This document shows, one piece after another, positions 8,359-16,301 of a stretch of 64,000 nucleotides of DNA. The stretch is taken from positions 3,906,001 to 3,970,000 of the forward strand of contig NZ_CP037423.1 in the NCBI RefSeq assembly GCF_007754155.1, given 5' to 3'. The notes under the pieces were generated by a model. It saw only the letters and a program-made list of their open reading frames with translations, did no database searches and was not told where the DNA came from. The first letter of the stretch is position 1. Every line of letters begins with the position of its first letter. The translations under genes were made by a program, and so were the position numbers. The stretch is from Stieleria neptunia (lineage in GTDB: Bacteria > Planctomycetota > Planctomycetia > Pirellulales > Pirellulaceae).

Positions 8359-9408
8359 ATGACGGTGAAACCCCTTCATCTTCTCACGGCCGTTGCCTCG
8401 CTGTTTCTGACCACATCGATTTCAACGGCCGACCATCCCGGACGAAAATCGCTGGCCGACAAACATGGTCCGGCAGGAATCGCGGGCGATCATGTGCACG
8501 AAAAGGGCGAATGGATGGTCGAGTACAAGTACATGAACATGTACATGGAAGACAATCGGATCGGCGACCGGACCGTCAGCGATTCCGAGGCGATCGCGTT
8601 CGGTGCGACGAGCTCGCCGATGACCAACCGGATGGCGGCCCCGACGCAAATGACGATGGAGATGCACATGACCCACGTGATGTACGGTGCCACCGACAAT
8701 GTGACGCTGTACACGATGCTGATGTTGCCCAGCTTGACCATGGACCACATCCGCGGTCCGATGAACCCGGCCGGCGCGGGAACCGAATTCACCACCCACA
8801 ACAGCGGTTTCGGTGACACGGCCTTGGGCGCCTTGCTGCGTCTGTACAGCACCCAGCGCTGCGATTGGATTTTGAATCTGGGCGGGACCGTGCCCACCGG
8901 AGACATTTTTCGCACCTCGTCGACACCGACCGCTGGCATGATGTCACAAGCCCTGCCCTACCCGATGCGGCTGGGCAGCGGGACGTTCAACGCACGTCCC
9001 GGCATGACCGTGCGGTACTTCGCCGACGATTGGAGCTGGGGTGGGCAGGTGCAGTCCGATCTGCCGATGGGCAAGAACTATCGCGATTACCGTCTCGGTG
9101 CCGAAGTCCGCCTCAACACCTGGACCCAGTATCTGGTCTGCGACGCGTTCGCCCTGTCGCTGCGCGGGGAGCACGTCTGGCGTGACAACATTGATGGCGC
9201 CGATCCGCAGACACCCGACGCGGGGATCAGCACCAACGTCGAAAGTTTTCGCGGCGGATACTGGTACAACCTGGGCATCGGCGGCCAGTTGAATTGGAAA
9301 GGCAACTATCTGAACATGGAAATTGTGCCCACGTTGGCGCAAGATCTGGACGGAATCCAGTTGGAGACGGACTATTCGATCATTGCCAGTTGGTCGCGTG
9401 CGTTTTAG
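8359..9408 (+). CDS. Met-rich outer-membrane beta-barrel protein (phenol MetA-like)
   Basis: 349 residues from the ATG at 8359, chosen because it starts directly with a signal peptide (MTVKPLHLLTAVASLFLTTS, cleavage after ISTA); an ATG at 8308 would add 17 residues. The mature protein has alternating amphipathic strands ending in SIIASWSRAF with a C-terminal aromatic, as in outer-membrane barrels, and resembles transporter-like proteins of the phenol_MetA_deg group. The N-terminal third is exceptionally rich in Met and His: EYKYMNMYMEDN, APTQMTMEMHMTHVMYG, TLYTMLMLPSLTMDHI. Clustered MxMxM and MxxH motifs are typical of copper-binding periplasmic and outer-membrane proteins, so a role in copper handling is possible. 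No copper genes are adjacent. Function is inferred from composition only. Confidence 0.72.
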   Translation: MTVKPLHLLTAVASLFLTTSISTADHPGRKSLADKHGPAGIAGDHVHEKGEWMVEYKYMNMYMEDNRIGDRTVSDSEAIAFGATSSPMTNRMAAPTQMTMEMHMTHVMYGATDNVTLYTMLMLPSLTMDHIRGPMNPAGAGTEFTTHNSGFGDTALGALLRLYSTQRCDWILNLGGTVPTGDIFRTSSTPTAGMMSQALPYPMRLGSGTFNARPGMTVRYFADDWSWGGQVQSDLPMGKNYRDYRLGAEVRLNTWTQYLVCDAFALSLRGEHVWRDNIDGADPQTPDAGISTNVESFRGGYWYNLGIGGQLNWKGNYLNMEIVPTLAQDLDGIQLETDYSIIASWSRAF

Positions 9409-9472
9409 AGTGACGGGGAATCACCACCCGAGAAAGCACGAGTGCTTCGTCAACATTTAGATTTAGAGTACC

Positions 9473-9550
9473 GCGGAAAAGGGGTCAGGTACCAAAAATG
9501 CGAAGCACCCTACGGGCCATTTGGTTTTTGGTACCTGACCCCTTTTCCGC
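9473..9550. repeat. Palindromic element D with 26-bp perfect arms
   Basis: Arms at 9473-9498 and 9525-9550 are perfect inverted complements (26 bp; each contains GGGGTCAGGTACC or its complement) separated by a 26-nt loop. It ends 45 bp before the dihydrouridine synthase start codon and lies 64 bp after the stop of the outer-membrane protein gene. A 17-nt piece of the right arm recurs at 12318-12334. Such palindromes with GGTCAGGTACC are typical REP-like units; here it could also act as a terminator for the upstream gene. Confidence 0.85.
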
Positions 9551-9595
9551 CCGACAATCGCAACCTCAAAATTGAATGTAGCCGAAGCACTCGCC

Positions 9596-10666
9596 ATGTC
9601 ACGCCCCTTCCCCCCACCCGCGTTTCGGATCGGCGATCTGGTCGTCGATCCGCCGATCCTGCAAGCCCCGATGGCGGGCTTTACCAACGCCGCATTCCGT
9701 CAGATGGTCCGTGAATATGGCGGCGCCGGATTGATCGCGACCGAAATGGTCAACGCCCGGGGCTTTGTCTGGATGGACGAAAACGAAGCCGAACATCCCG
9801 AGCGTCTGTGGGGTGTGGCTGAGGAACCCCGCCCCCTGGCCGTGCAGATCTGGGACAACGACCCGGAAACGATGGCCAAGGTCGGGCGGCGGCTGGTCGA
9901 GGAATACCAAGTCAGTGTCGTGGACATTAATTTCGGTTGCCCCGTCCGCCAGGTCACCGAGAAAGCACACAGCGGCAGCTATCTGTTGCGGACGCCGAAC
10001 CGGATGTTCGAGATCATTTCCCAACTGGTCACCGCGTGCGCGCCGACGCCCGTGACCGCAAAAATCAGACTCGGCTGCAGCCCCGATTCGGTCAATTGCA
10101 ACGAAGTCGCACGGGTGGTCGAAGAGGCCGGCGCGGCGGCGCTGACCGTTCACGGTCGCACCGCCAAGGACATGTTTCGCGGACACGCCGACTGGGACCG
10201 GATCAGCGAAATCAAGGCCCACCTGAAACACATTCCGTTGATCGGAAACGGCGACCTGGATACGCCCGAAAAAGTCGTTCACGCTTTCAAGCACTACGAC
10301 GTCGACGGCGTCATGATCGCGCGGGCCTGCCTCGGTCGCCCCTGGCTGTTCTCACAAGCCGCCGCCGCACTCCGCGGCCAGCCGATTCCGCCGGAACCCA
10401 GTCTGCCAGAACAACGTCAATGCATGATGCATCACTACGATCTGGTCAAGGAACGCTTCGGCGAAGAAAAGGGCACGATCCTGATGCGGAAATACGCCTG
10501 CTGCTACGCCCAAGGAAAATACGGTGCACGGCATTTCCGCACCCATGTCGCGAACGTGTCCAGCGCCGACGAGTTTTACCAGGTCGTCGAAGAATACTTT
10601 CCGATGAAGACGAAAGAAGAAATCCGAGCCGAACGCGAAGCAGAACAGGCGGCAGGACTCAGTTGA
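9596..10666 (+). CDS. tRNA-dihydrouridine synthase (Dus family)
   Basis: 356 residues. FMN-dependent reduction of uridine to dihydrouridine in tRNA. Motifs: LQAPMAGFTNAAFRQMV (FMN-binding strand 1, about residues 22-38), LIATEMVNARGF, AVQIWDNDPETM, VDINFGCPVRQVTEK with the catalytic Cys (about 115), KIRLG, LTVHGRTAKDMFRGHADW, IPLIGNGDLDTPE and GVMIARACLGRPWLF (phosphate binding). The C-terminal helical tRNA-binding domain follows (RQCMMHHYDLVKERFGEEKG, HVANVSSADEF). Closest in layout to DusB. The ATG at 9596 is preferred over upstream non-ATG codons; no strong Shine-Dalgarno is visible. The stop overlaps by 8 bp the 3' end of the convergent anti-sigma gene. Confidence 0.93.
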   Translation: MSRPFPPPAFRIGDLVVDPPILQAPMAGFTNAAFRQMVREYGGAGLIATEMVNARGFVWMDENEAEHPERLWGVAEEPRPLAVQIWDNDPETMAKVGRRLVEEYQVSVVDINFGCPVRQVTEKAHSGSYLLRTPNRMFEIISQLVTACAPTPVTAKIRLGCSPDSVNCNEVARVVEEAGAAALTVHGRTAKDMFRGHADWDRISEIKAHLKHIPLIGNGDLDTPEKVVHAFKHYDVDGVMIARACLGRPWLFSQAAAALRGQPIPPEPSLPEQRQCMMHHYDLVKERFGEEKGTILMRKYACCYAQGKYGARHFRTHVANVSSADEFYQVVEEYFPMKTKEEIRAEREAEQAAGLS

Positions 10667-11456
10667 CCGCGGCCAGCAGCGGCAATCGCTCTTGGGTGCT
10701 GACGACCACGCCGCCGGGTTTTTCGATCGTGATCGCAAACGCCGCCGGCGAGATCACATTCAGCTTTGCGTCGATTTCGACGATCACCTCCCCGCTCTTG
10801 GTCACGTCGAACACGCCACCGTCGATCGGCTCATCATCACGCTGCGGATCGATGATCCATAATTGATACTGCTCCGCGGTCGGATCGTTGATCGGCATGT
10901 TCTCGAACCGCATGAACCCGGTTTGCGACTCGGAGTCCCAGACGACGTCGCCGATAACGGGCTGGTCGAACGGGGTTTTTCCCGGCGTCCAGTCGACTCG
11001 CAACAGCGAAGCGGATTGACGCAACATCGCCGCTCGCGCTTCTCGGACGTTGCGATCGGCCGCCCCTGGATCACGCTGCCAAAGCGTGATCGCCAGCAAC
11101 ACTGCCGCCGCGGCGCAAAACCACGCGACCCACTCCCGGGGCGAGACGCCTTTGGCAGCGACCGAGACGGTGGCCTCGGGACGTTGTCTTTCGGCGGATC
11201 GCGTCTCAATAATCCGACGACCTTCCGTGCGGATGCGATCGGCAACAACCTCGGGCATCGGATCGTCATCGAGCCCCATGGTCGCCAGCTGCACCGCGGC
11301 GGTTGCCATTTCCAATTCGTGAAGGATCTCCGCGGCGCGTTCGTCCCGACCCAAAACGGATTTCAATTGGTCGGCTTCGGCTTCGTTCAAGTCACCGAGG
11401 ACGTAGCCGGCCATCAGCTCCAACTCCGTCGGGTCATTCAAGCTTGCGTTGCTCAC
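10659..11456 (-). CDS. RskA-type anti-sigma factor
   Basis: 265 residues from a GTG at 11456. The N-terminal part (LNDPTELELMAGYVLGDLNE, then DQLKSVLGRDERAAEILHELE) is an anti-sigma zinc-finger-like helical domain without the zinc ligands; one membrane helix lies at about residues 111-128 (WVAWFCAAAAVLLAITLW); the outer part (VDWTPGKTPF, GDVVWDSESQTGFMRF, YQLWIIDPQRDDEPIDGGVF, FAITIEKPGG) matches the anti-sigma-K factor RskA C-terminal domain. It would hold the ECF sigma factor at the membrane until an envelope signal triggers release. Start choice: the GTG overlaps the sigma stop codon (shared GTGA) and has GGAGG 7 nt upstream, a classic coupled start; an ATG at 11492 also exists but has worse context. 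Confidence 0.9.
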   Translation of the reverse strand: MSNASLNDPTELELMAGYVLGDLNEAEADQLKSVLGRDERAAEILHELEMATAAVQLATMGLDDDPMPEVVADRIRTEGRRIIETRSAERQRPEATVSVAAKGVSPREWVAWFCAAAAVLLAITLWQRDPGAADRNVREARAAMLRQSASLLRVDWTPGKTPFDQPVIGDVVWDSESQTGFMRFENMPINDPTAEQYQLWIIDPQRDDEPIDGGVFDVTKSGEVIVEIDAKLNVISPAAFAITIEKPGGVVVSTQERLPLLAAVN

Positions 11457-12028
11457 GATGCAGCCTCCGGTGACAGGGGACGCTTCATGCACTCACGCAG
11501 TTGCAGAATGCCGCGCCGGGCATAGGACTTGACGGTCCCCAATGGCATGTTGAGCGCCGTCGCGATCGCCGATTGGGCTTCGCCCCGATCGATCGACCGT
11601 GTCAAAATTTGACGCTGGTTCTTCGATAGATGACGCATACAGCGGGCTGCCTTGGCGGCTTCGTCGGACAGTTCGACCTGATCAATCGGATCGCGATCGG
11701 CCATTTCAATTTCCGCAGCGCTGATGCTGACCACTTCCGGTTTGGATCCCTTGCGGCGATTGCGATCGATCAACCGGCGTCGGGCGATCATGGTGACAAA
11801 CGTGGACTCGGCCGCCTTGGTCGGATCAAAGCGATCGGCGTTTCGCCACAAAGCGACAAAAATCTCCTGTGCCGCGTCTTCGGCATCACCGCTGACCCGG
11901 CAATAGCGATTGGCCAGTGACCAGACCAACCCTCCGTATTGCTTCAAACAATCATCGACCGCCCCAGAGTCCCCGGCGGCGATCCGCTGTAAGACGGAAT
12001 TCGGTTCAGTGGTCTCGGACGAATCCAT
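11453..12028 (-). CDS. ECF RNA polymerase sigma factor (sigma-70 family)
   Basis: 191 residues from the ATG at 12028. Region 2 is seen at about residues 30-95 (LVWSLANRYCRVSGDAEDAA, QEIFVALWRNADRFDP, STFVTMIARRRLIDRNRRK) and region 4 at about 130-180 (MRHLSKNQRQILTRSIDRGE, AQSAIATALNMPLGTVKSYA, RRGILQLRE), with the helix-turn-helix in the latter. Region 3 is missing, as in extracytoplasmic-function sigma factors. It resembles the SigK-type group, in keeping with the RskA-like anti-sigma gene that overlaps its stop codon by 4 bp. The frame extends upstream to 12211 but the extra 61 residues are low complexity, so the internal ATG is preferred. Confidence 0.93.
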   Translation of the reverse strand: MDSSETTEPNSVLQRIAAGDSGAVDDCLKQYGGLVWSLANRYCRVSGDAEDAAQEIFVALWRNADRFDPTKAAESTFVTMIARRRLIDRNRRKGSKPEVVSISAAEIEMADRDPIDQVELSDEAAKAARCMRHLSKNQRQILTRSIDRGEAQSAIATALNMPLGTVKSYARRGILQLRECMKRPLSPEAAS

Positions 12029-12522
12029 TGCAGATGAAACGGTGGAAGTCGATGGTTCCGATGGGCAAGCGGACGCGACGGGGGTTCGCCGCGCCGCGAC
12101 CTCGATCGTCGGCGATGGCACCCGACACGCAACACTCTTATCTTCGCGGGCAGTCAACTGTCGGATGCACGCGCGAGCGAAAAAGATCGCAGGTACCCAT
12201 GGCACGGACATGCGTTAAACGGGATTCAGCAACCGTTGGTGTCTAGCCTTCAGGCGATTCCCGGTCGCTGCTAAGCAGCGACAGTGGGCGGCGAACGCCT
12301 GCACACCAACGCTTCTGCCTGACCCCTTTTCCGCGGCACGCTACCCCTAAAAGTTGACGGAGCACTGGAAGCCGATCCCAATTGCGATCAAACTTGTCTG
12401 GGAAGCTATTCGGGGACATCGTCACGATGAAGCAGCCGAGCGGCGCTTCCCCCGCTGCCGACGCGTCTTGTGGCGGCATTCCCTCATCGCTTGTCCTGTT
12501 CCTCGTTTCCCACGGATCGATC
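12029..12522. other. Divergent intergenic region with two repeat remnants
   Basis: 494 bp between the minus-strand sigma gene and the plus-strand secreted protein gene. It carries the family F inverted repeat (12234-12311) and a 17-nt fragment identical to part of palindrome D (12318-12334). Promoters for both genes must lie here; none is obvious to me. The sigma factor may autoregulate through this region, but no target motif can be named. Confidence 0.6.
12234..12311. repeat. Inverted repeat F (GTTGGTGT type)
   Basis: Outer arms CGTTGGTGT (12234-12242) and ACACCAACG (12303-12311), with further internal pairing of CAGGCG against CGCCTG and a nested GTCGCTGCTAAGCAGCGAC hairpin in the middle. 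Only one copy is seen in this window. Its multi-armed fold resembles other planctomycete intergenic repeats. Confidence 0.7.
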
Positions 12523-13368
12523 ATGTCGCGTTCGAAACGGTTGCGTGTCCTGTCGTGTGTCAGTTGGATGGTGTTGATGATGGCGGTCCGACCGACCTGC
12601 GGCCAGGATCAGAAAACGCCCGACGCGGAACCGGCGAAAGCCGCGGAGGCTGTCGCGCCGGCTGTCGCGGCGCTCCAGCCGCTGTTCCGTCAGCTCGTCC
12701 AAGCAAAATCGACTCGAGCGACCGTCGAATTGTCCGCCGACACGATCGTCGACGGAGCGGTCATCAACACGCAAACGTCGGTCTACCAAATCGCGACCCA
12801 AGTTCCCGATCAGTTCACCATCTACCTGAAAGACGAGCAGCAGCGGGTCCGGATTTTTTGTGATGGTGTCACCGCGACCATCGCGCTCTCCGAACGGGCA
12901 TTCACGGTGCTGGAAAAACCGTTGGCGATGCAGCAGGCGGTTTTCGAATTGCCGCTGCCGATGGGACCGTACCCGGAACCCGTTCTGGCCCTGACCATGG
13001 CCGGCATCGATCCCGCGTTGTCGCTGACCACCGGCATGAAATCGGTCCGCTTGCTCGATCGCAATCAGTTTCGCGGCGAGACACCCGCGATTCATTTTCA
13101 AGGCATCCAAAAGGACGACGTCCGCTGGGATCTCTGGATCACGCAAGACGAGCGGCCTCAACCGTTGCGGTTGCGTGTCGATCTGACGGAGATGTTGCGA
13201 GCCAATGGCGGATTGGAATTGCCGCCGGGTTACCAATTCGCGTTGCGGTTCGATTTCAAAGTCTGGCGTATCGATCACCCCAACGCGGCATCACTGTTTC
13301 GCTACAAAAAGATCGAAGGCGCCAAGGAGTACGAGTCAGTCGAAGCGTATTTCGATGAAGCAAAGTGA
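12523..13368 (+). CDS. Secreted DUF2092-like protein
   Basis: 281 residues from the ATG at 12523, which gives a clean signal peptide (MSRSKRLRVLSCVSWMVLMM, cleaved near CGQ). The mature part has a helical LQPLFRQLVQAKSTRATVEL segment, then repeated strand patterns (VYQIATQVPDQFTIYLKD, RIFCDGVTATIALSERAFTV) and a later WDLWITQDERPQPLRLRVDL segment. This alternation of a lipid-carrier-like beta sheet resembles DUF2092 and LolA/LolB-like periplasmic proteins; identity is a judgement by pattern. It stands alone between a divergent sigma gene and a convergent VWA gene. Role unknown; possibly binding of a hydrophobic ligand in the periplasm. Confidence 0.62.
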   Translation: MSRSKRLRVLSCVSWMVLMMAVRPTCGQDQKTPDAEPAKAAEAVAPAVAALQPLFRQLVQAKSTRATVELSADTIVDGAVINTQTSVYQIATQVPDQFTIYLKDEQQRVRIFCDGVTATIALSERAFTVLEKPLAMQQAVFELPLPMGPYPEPVLALTMAGIDPALSLTTGMKSVRLLDRNQFRGETPAIHFQGIQKDDVRWDLWITQDERPQPLRLRVDLTEMLRANGGLELPPGYQFALRFDFKVWRIDHPNAASLFRYKKIEGAKEYESVEAYFDEAK

Positions 13369-13414
13369 TCGGCGCAGCGGTTGCGGCTACGCGCCACGGT
13401 TTGGCAGTCAATGT

Positions 13415-13483
13415 GTTAGCGGAACGGCGCGAGCCGTCCGGTTGCAGGTTGGAAGACCGGAGGGCTCGCGCCCTGCCGCTAAC
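13415..13483. repeat. Palindromic element A, copy 3
   Basis: Arms GTTAGCGGAACGGCGCGAGC and GGGCTCGCGCCCTGCCGCTA(AC) face each other across a short centre. It lies between the convergent ends of the DUF2092-like gene (13368) and the VWA gene (13509). Its right flank AACACCCCGTTTGGCG is nearly the same as that of copy 2 at about 3322-3337. Confidence 0.8.
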
Positions 13484-13508
13484 AAGCAACACCCCGTTTG
13501 GCGACGCC

Positions 13509-16232
13509 TTACCTGGATAATTCGATCCGGCGCAGCGCGACGTCGGCCACGAAAATCGACATCGCGATCATCAACAACCAGGGCCACAGTGGCATTGGTT
13601 CGCGGGCCGTCGCGTCGATCCGCTCGGCGATCGATTCGGGCGTCGGATCAAAACGTCCGCCGCTGACCGTGGCTATCCGCTCCAGCGTCGACGTTGCGGT
13701 GGGCAGCAATCTCAATTCATCGCTGTAGCCGACCGAGATGCCTCGCGAGGATCGTTGCGTGGAACCGGATTGCCGCGTCTGTGCCAGATCCAAATGGTAC
13801 GCGCCACGTCGGTCGGTCTTGATTTCGGCTTCGAAACGTCCCGGCGCGGTTTGGCGCATCGCCAGCTTTTGTCGCGCCAGACCGGGATCGATCATCGTCA
13901 ACTCCGTCGTCGCGTTCTCGATGAACGCGCCGTTCTGGTCTACCGAATCGAGTGACACGAATGTCGTCTCCCCTTCTCGACGGACATCGACAAACACGCC
14001 GCGGTTGTCATCCTTGCGCATCGCGTGACGAATGATTTGCGCCCAAAACGGACCGAAATCCGGCCACGCCAGCCATTCACCCGCCCAGCGGTTCTTGGCA
14101 TCACTGGTGAATGCCACGGACATGCCCAATCCGTAACGCCACCACGCCAACAAGGGGTCACCGGCTTCGCTGGCGAGAATAAATTCCGCGGTCGGTTTCG
14201 GACGCGTCACGACATAGCCGAGCAACAGCGGTGACAACTCCAGATCGATTCCCTCCAACACCGCGGTCGGACGGACCAGCTGCGCCGTAAAGGGCAACTC
14301 GTTGATCGCCGACTTGCTCGCTTCCACGGTTTCCTTGGCGAACACCTGCGGCACCGCGTCGGGCGAATCACAAAAGTAGTAACGCCCGCCACCGATCTGC
14401 GCCAATTCCTCCAGCAGATCTTCACTGGCACCTTGTCCGAGAGCGACGGTGGACAGCGTGATTCGATTGGCGGACATGTCCGAGGCGGCGCCTTGGAAAT
14501 CGCCCGGTGAGGAAACGCCGTCGGTCATCAAGATCACGTGTTTCAGTTTCGCCGTCGCCCCACGCAAGGCGTCGAGGGCGTCGATCATGCCGGGGTACAT
14601 GTTGGTGCCGCCGGACGCTTCGATGGTGCTGATCGCGTCGATGATTTGACCCTTGTCGGAGGTCGAGCGGAGTTCGGAAACGGTGTAGGCCGATCCGTCG
14701 AATGCGATCACGCCGATCGCATCGCGGGGCCCGAGCAATTCAACCGCAGCCCGCGCCGCGTCTTTGGCAAGCTCGATCTTTTGGCCGCCCATCGATCCGC
14801 TCTTATCGATCACCAGCATCATCGCCAGTGATGGTTTTTCGCGTTCCTTTTCGAAGTTACTACGGACCGGCAGAATCTCTTCGACCTGCGTTCGGTAGTA
14901 ACCTCCCAAGCCGAACGACTGGTCGCCGCCGAGCATCACCAGCCCGCCGCCGAGTTCTTTCACGTAGATGCGGATCAAGTCCATTTGCCGCATCGACATC
15001 GCCGTCGCGGGAACGTTGGACAGCACCAGACACTCGTAGCCTTGAATTTCGGTCAGATCACTCGGGATGCCCTCGGGCGGTCGAACTTCCACGTCGATCG
15101 ATTGTTCGTCCAGTGCCCAACGCAGCGAATCGGTTTGGTCCAGATCGGGATCGACCAGCAAGACACGCGGTCGTCCCTGGGCGTACACGACTGTTTCGGC
15201 CGCGTTGTTGTCCAGCAACGTGTCGTCAAACCCACGCAGTCGGGCGGCAAAGGATTCTTGTCGCTTGCCCAAGACGGTTTGTCGGAAGCGAAACGTGTTC
15301 TCGCCCTTCTTGATCTTCACCGGCTTGGGTTCCTCGTCGCCGATCTGAATGTCGCCGCGATACAGATCGATGTACCCTTCGGTGTCACGATTGCTGCTGA
15401 CGATCACTTCGACAAAAAACGGTTGCCCTTGACGGACTTGGGTCGGCGCGTCGACGCGCGTCAATTGGACTTCGGGGTCGCTGCGTGATGGCAAGGGCAC
15501 GGTCCAGATCGGCACACCGCCCTCGGCTGCCGCGGCGATCACGTCGCCCCCACCGGTCGCGTTTCCATCGGACAGCAACACGACCCGGCGAACCCGAGAC
15601 GGCGGCATCGAAGCGATCGCGGTCCGCACGGCCGCTTCCAGATCGGTCCCGCGACGAGCCGGATCAGGGTCCGCACCATCATTCTGCTGCGCGTCAGTCT
15701 GCTGCTCATCAGTCGGCTGCGCGTCCGCGTCTTGTCCCGGTGATGTGGCTTCCGCGTGACTGTCGTCGGTGTTTGCAGCCGCGTCAGTGGTCGCGGTGGC
15801 GTCGTCCGCCGCGTCGTCGGATTCCGCGACGGAATCGTGTTCTTCTGGTCCTTCAGTCGGCTCGCTCCCGACCGTCCACTCGTCCCGCAAACTCCTCGGC
15901 TCGCGATCAAACTCCAAAAAACGAACGTCGACATCGGCCTGCTCGGCGGCCTGGATCGCCTGAGCGAGAAAGGTATTGGTTTGATCGCGCGCCGCCTGGT
16001 CGATGCTCTCGCTGCGGTCGATCGCGAACACGACCATTTGTCGATCGGTTTCCCGCATCAACACCGGCCCGGCCAACGCCGCGGCCAACAGTCCCAGCAC
16101 GACGATTCGCAACGCCAGCGAGACGCGTTTTTGCCAAACCGGAAAGTCACTCAAGGAGCGGAGGTGATACCAAATCAAAAACGGCACTGCCGGAATCAAC
16201 AGGTACAACCAAGTGAAATCAGACCACTGCAC
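13509..16232 (-). CDS. Double-VWA, BatA-like membrane protein
   Basis: 907 residues from a GTG at 16232 (a TTG further upstream at 16277 is possible). Two N-terminal membrane helices (about residues 4-22 and 37-57) resemble the BatA anchor. A first VWA domain begins at VVFAIDRSESID (about 62-73, DxSxS metal site), followed by an Asp/Ala/Thr-rich low-complexity insert (about 120-190) and LSDGNATGG. A middle stretch (VLLVDPDLDQTDSLRWALDE, then LGGGLVMLGGDQSFGLGGYY) matches the glutamine-amidotransferase-like fold common in these proteins. A second VWA follows (MMLVIDKSGSMGG about 470-482). One membrane helix lies near the C-terminus (PLWPWLLMIAMSIFVADVAL). Proteins of this type are planctomycete relatives of BatA/BatB and probably assemble surface complexes; the exact role is unknown. 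It is separate from the MoxR operon 4.6 kb away on the same strand. Confidence 0.86.
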   Translation of the reverse strand: MQWSDFTWLYLLIPAVPFLIWYHLRSLSDFPVWQKRVSLALRIVVLGLLAAALAGPVLMRETDRQMVVFAIDRSESIDQAARDQTNTFLAQAIQAAEQADVDVRFLEFDREPRSLRDEWTVGSEPTEGPEEHDSVAESDDAADDATATTDAAANTDDSHAEATSPGQDADAQPTDEQQTDAQQNDGADPDPARRGTDLEAAVRTAIASMPPSRVRRVVLLSDGNATGGGDVIAAAAEGGVPIWTVPLPSRSDPEVQLTRVDAPTQVRQGQPFFVEVIVSSNRDTEGYIDLYRGDIQIGDEEPKPVKIKKGENTFRFRQTVLGKRQESFAARLRGFDDTLLDNNAAETVVYAQGRPRVLLVDPDLDQTDSLRWALDEQSIDVEVRPPEGIPSDLTEIQGYECLVLSNVPATAMSMRQMDLIRIYVKELGGGLVMLGGDQSFGLGGYYRTQVEEILPVRSNFEKEREKPSLAMMLVIDKSGSMGGQKIELAKDAARAAVELLGPRDAIGVIAFDGSAYTVSELRSTSDKGQIIDAISTIEASGGTNMYPGMIDALDALRGATAKLKHVILMTDGVSSPGDFQGAASDMSANRITLSTVALGQGASEDLLEELAQIGGGRYYFCDSPDAVPQVFAKETVEASKSAINELPFTAQLVRPTAVLEGIDLELSPLLLGYVVTRPKPTAEFILASEAGDPLLAWWRYGLGMSVAFTSDAKNRWAGEWLAWPDFGPFWAQIIRHAMRKDDNRGVFVDVRREGETTFVSLDSVDQNGAFIENATTELTMIDPGLARQKLAMRQTAPGRFEAEIKTDRRGAYHLDLAQTRQSGSTQRSSRGISVGYSDELRLLPTATSTLERIATVSGGRFDPTPESIAERIDATAREPMPLWPWLLMIAMSIFVADVALRRIELSR

Positions 16233-16301
16233 GGAAACGTTTCCCCGGAGCGAAAGAGGGTGTCGCGACCGCGTCAACTATAGCAGTTTTCTGACCTCGG
16301 G

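Noticed and set aside
16233..16277. TTG start for the double-VWA protein
   Set aside because: Possible, but the extra residues are not hydrophobic or conserved-looking and the GTG at 16232 places the first membrane helix at the N-terminus as in BatA proteins.
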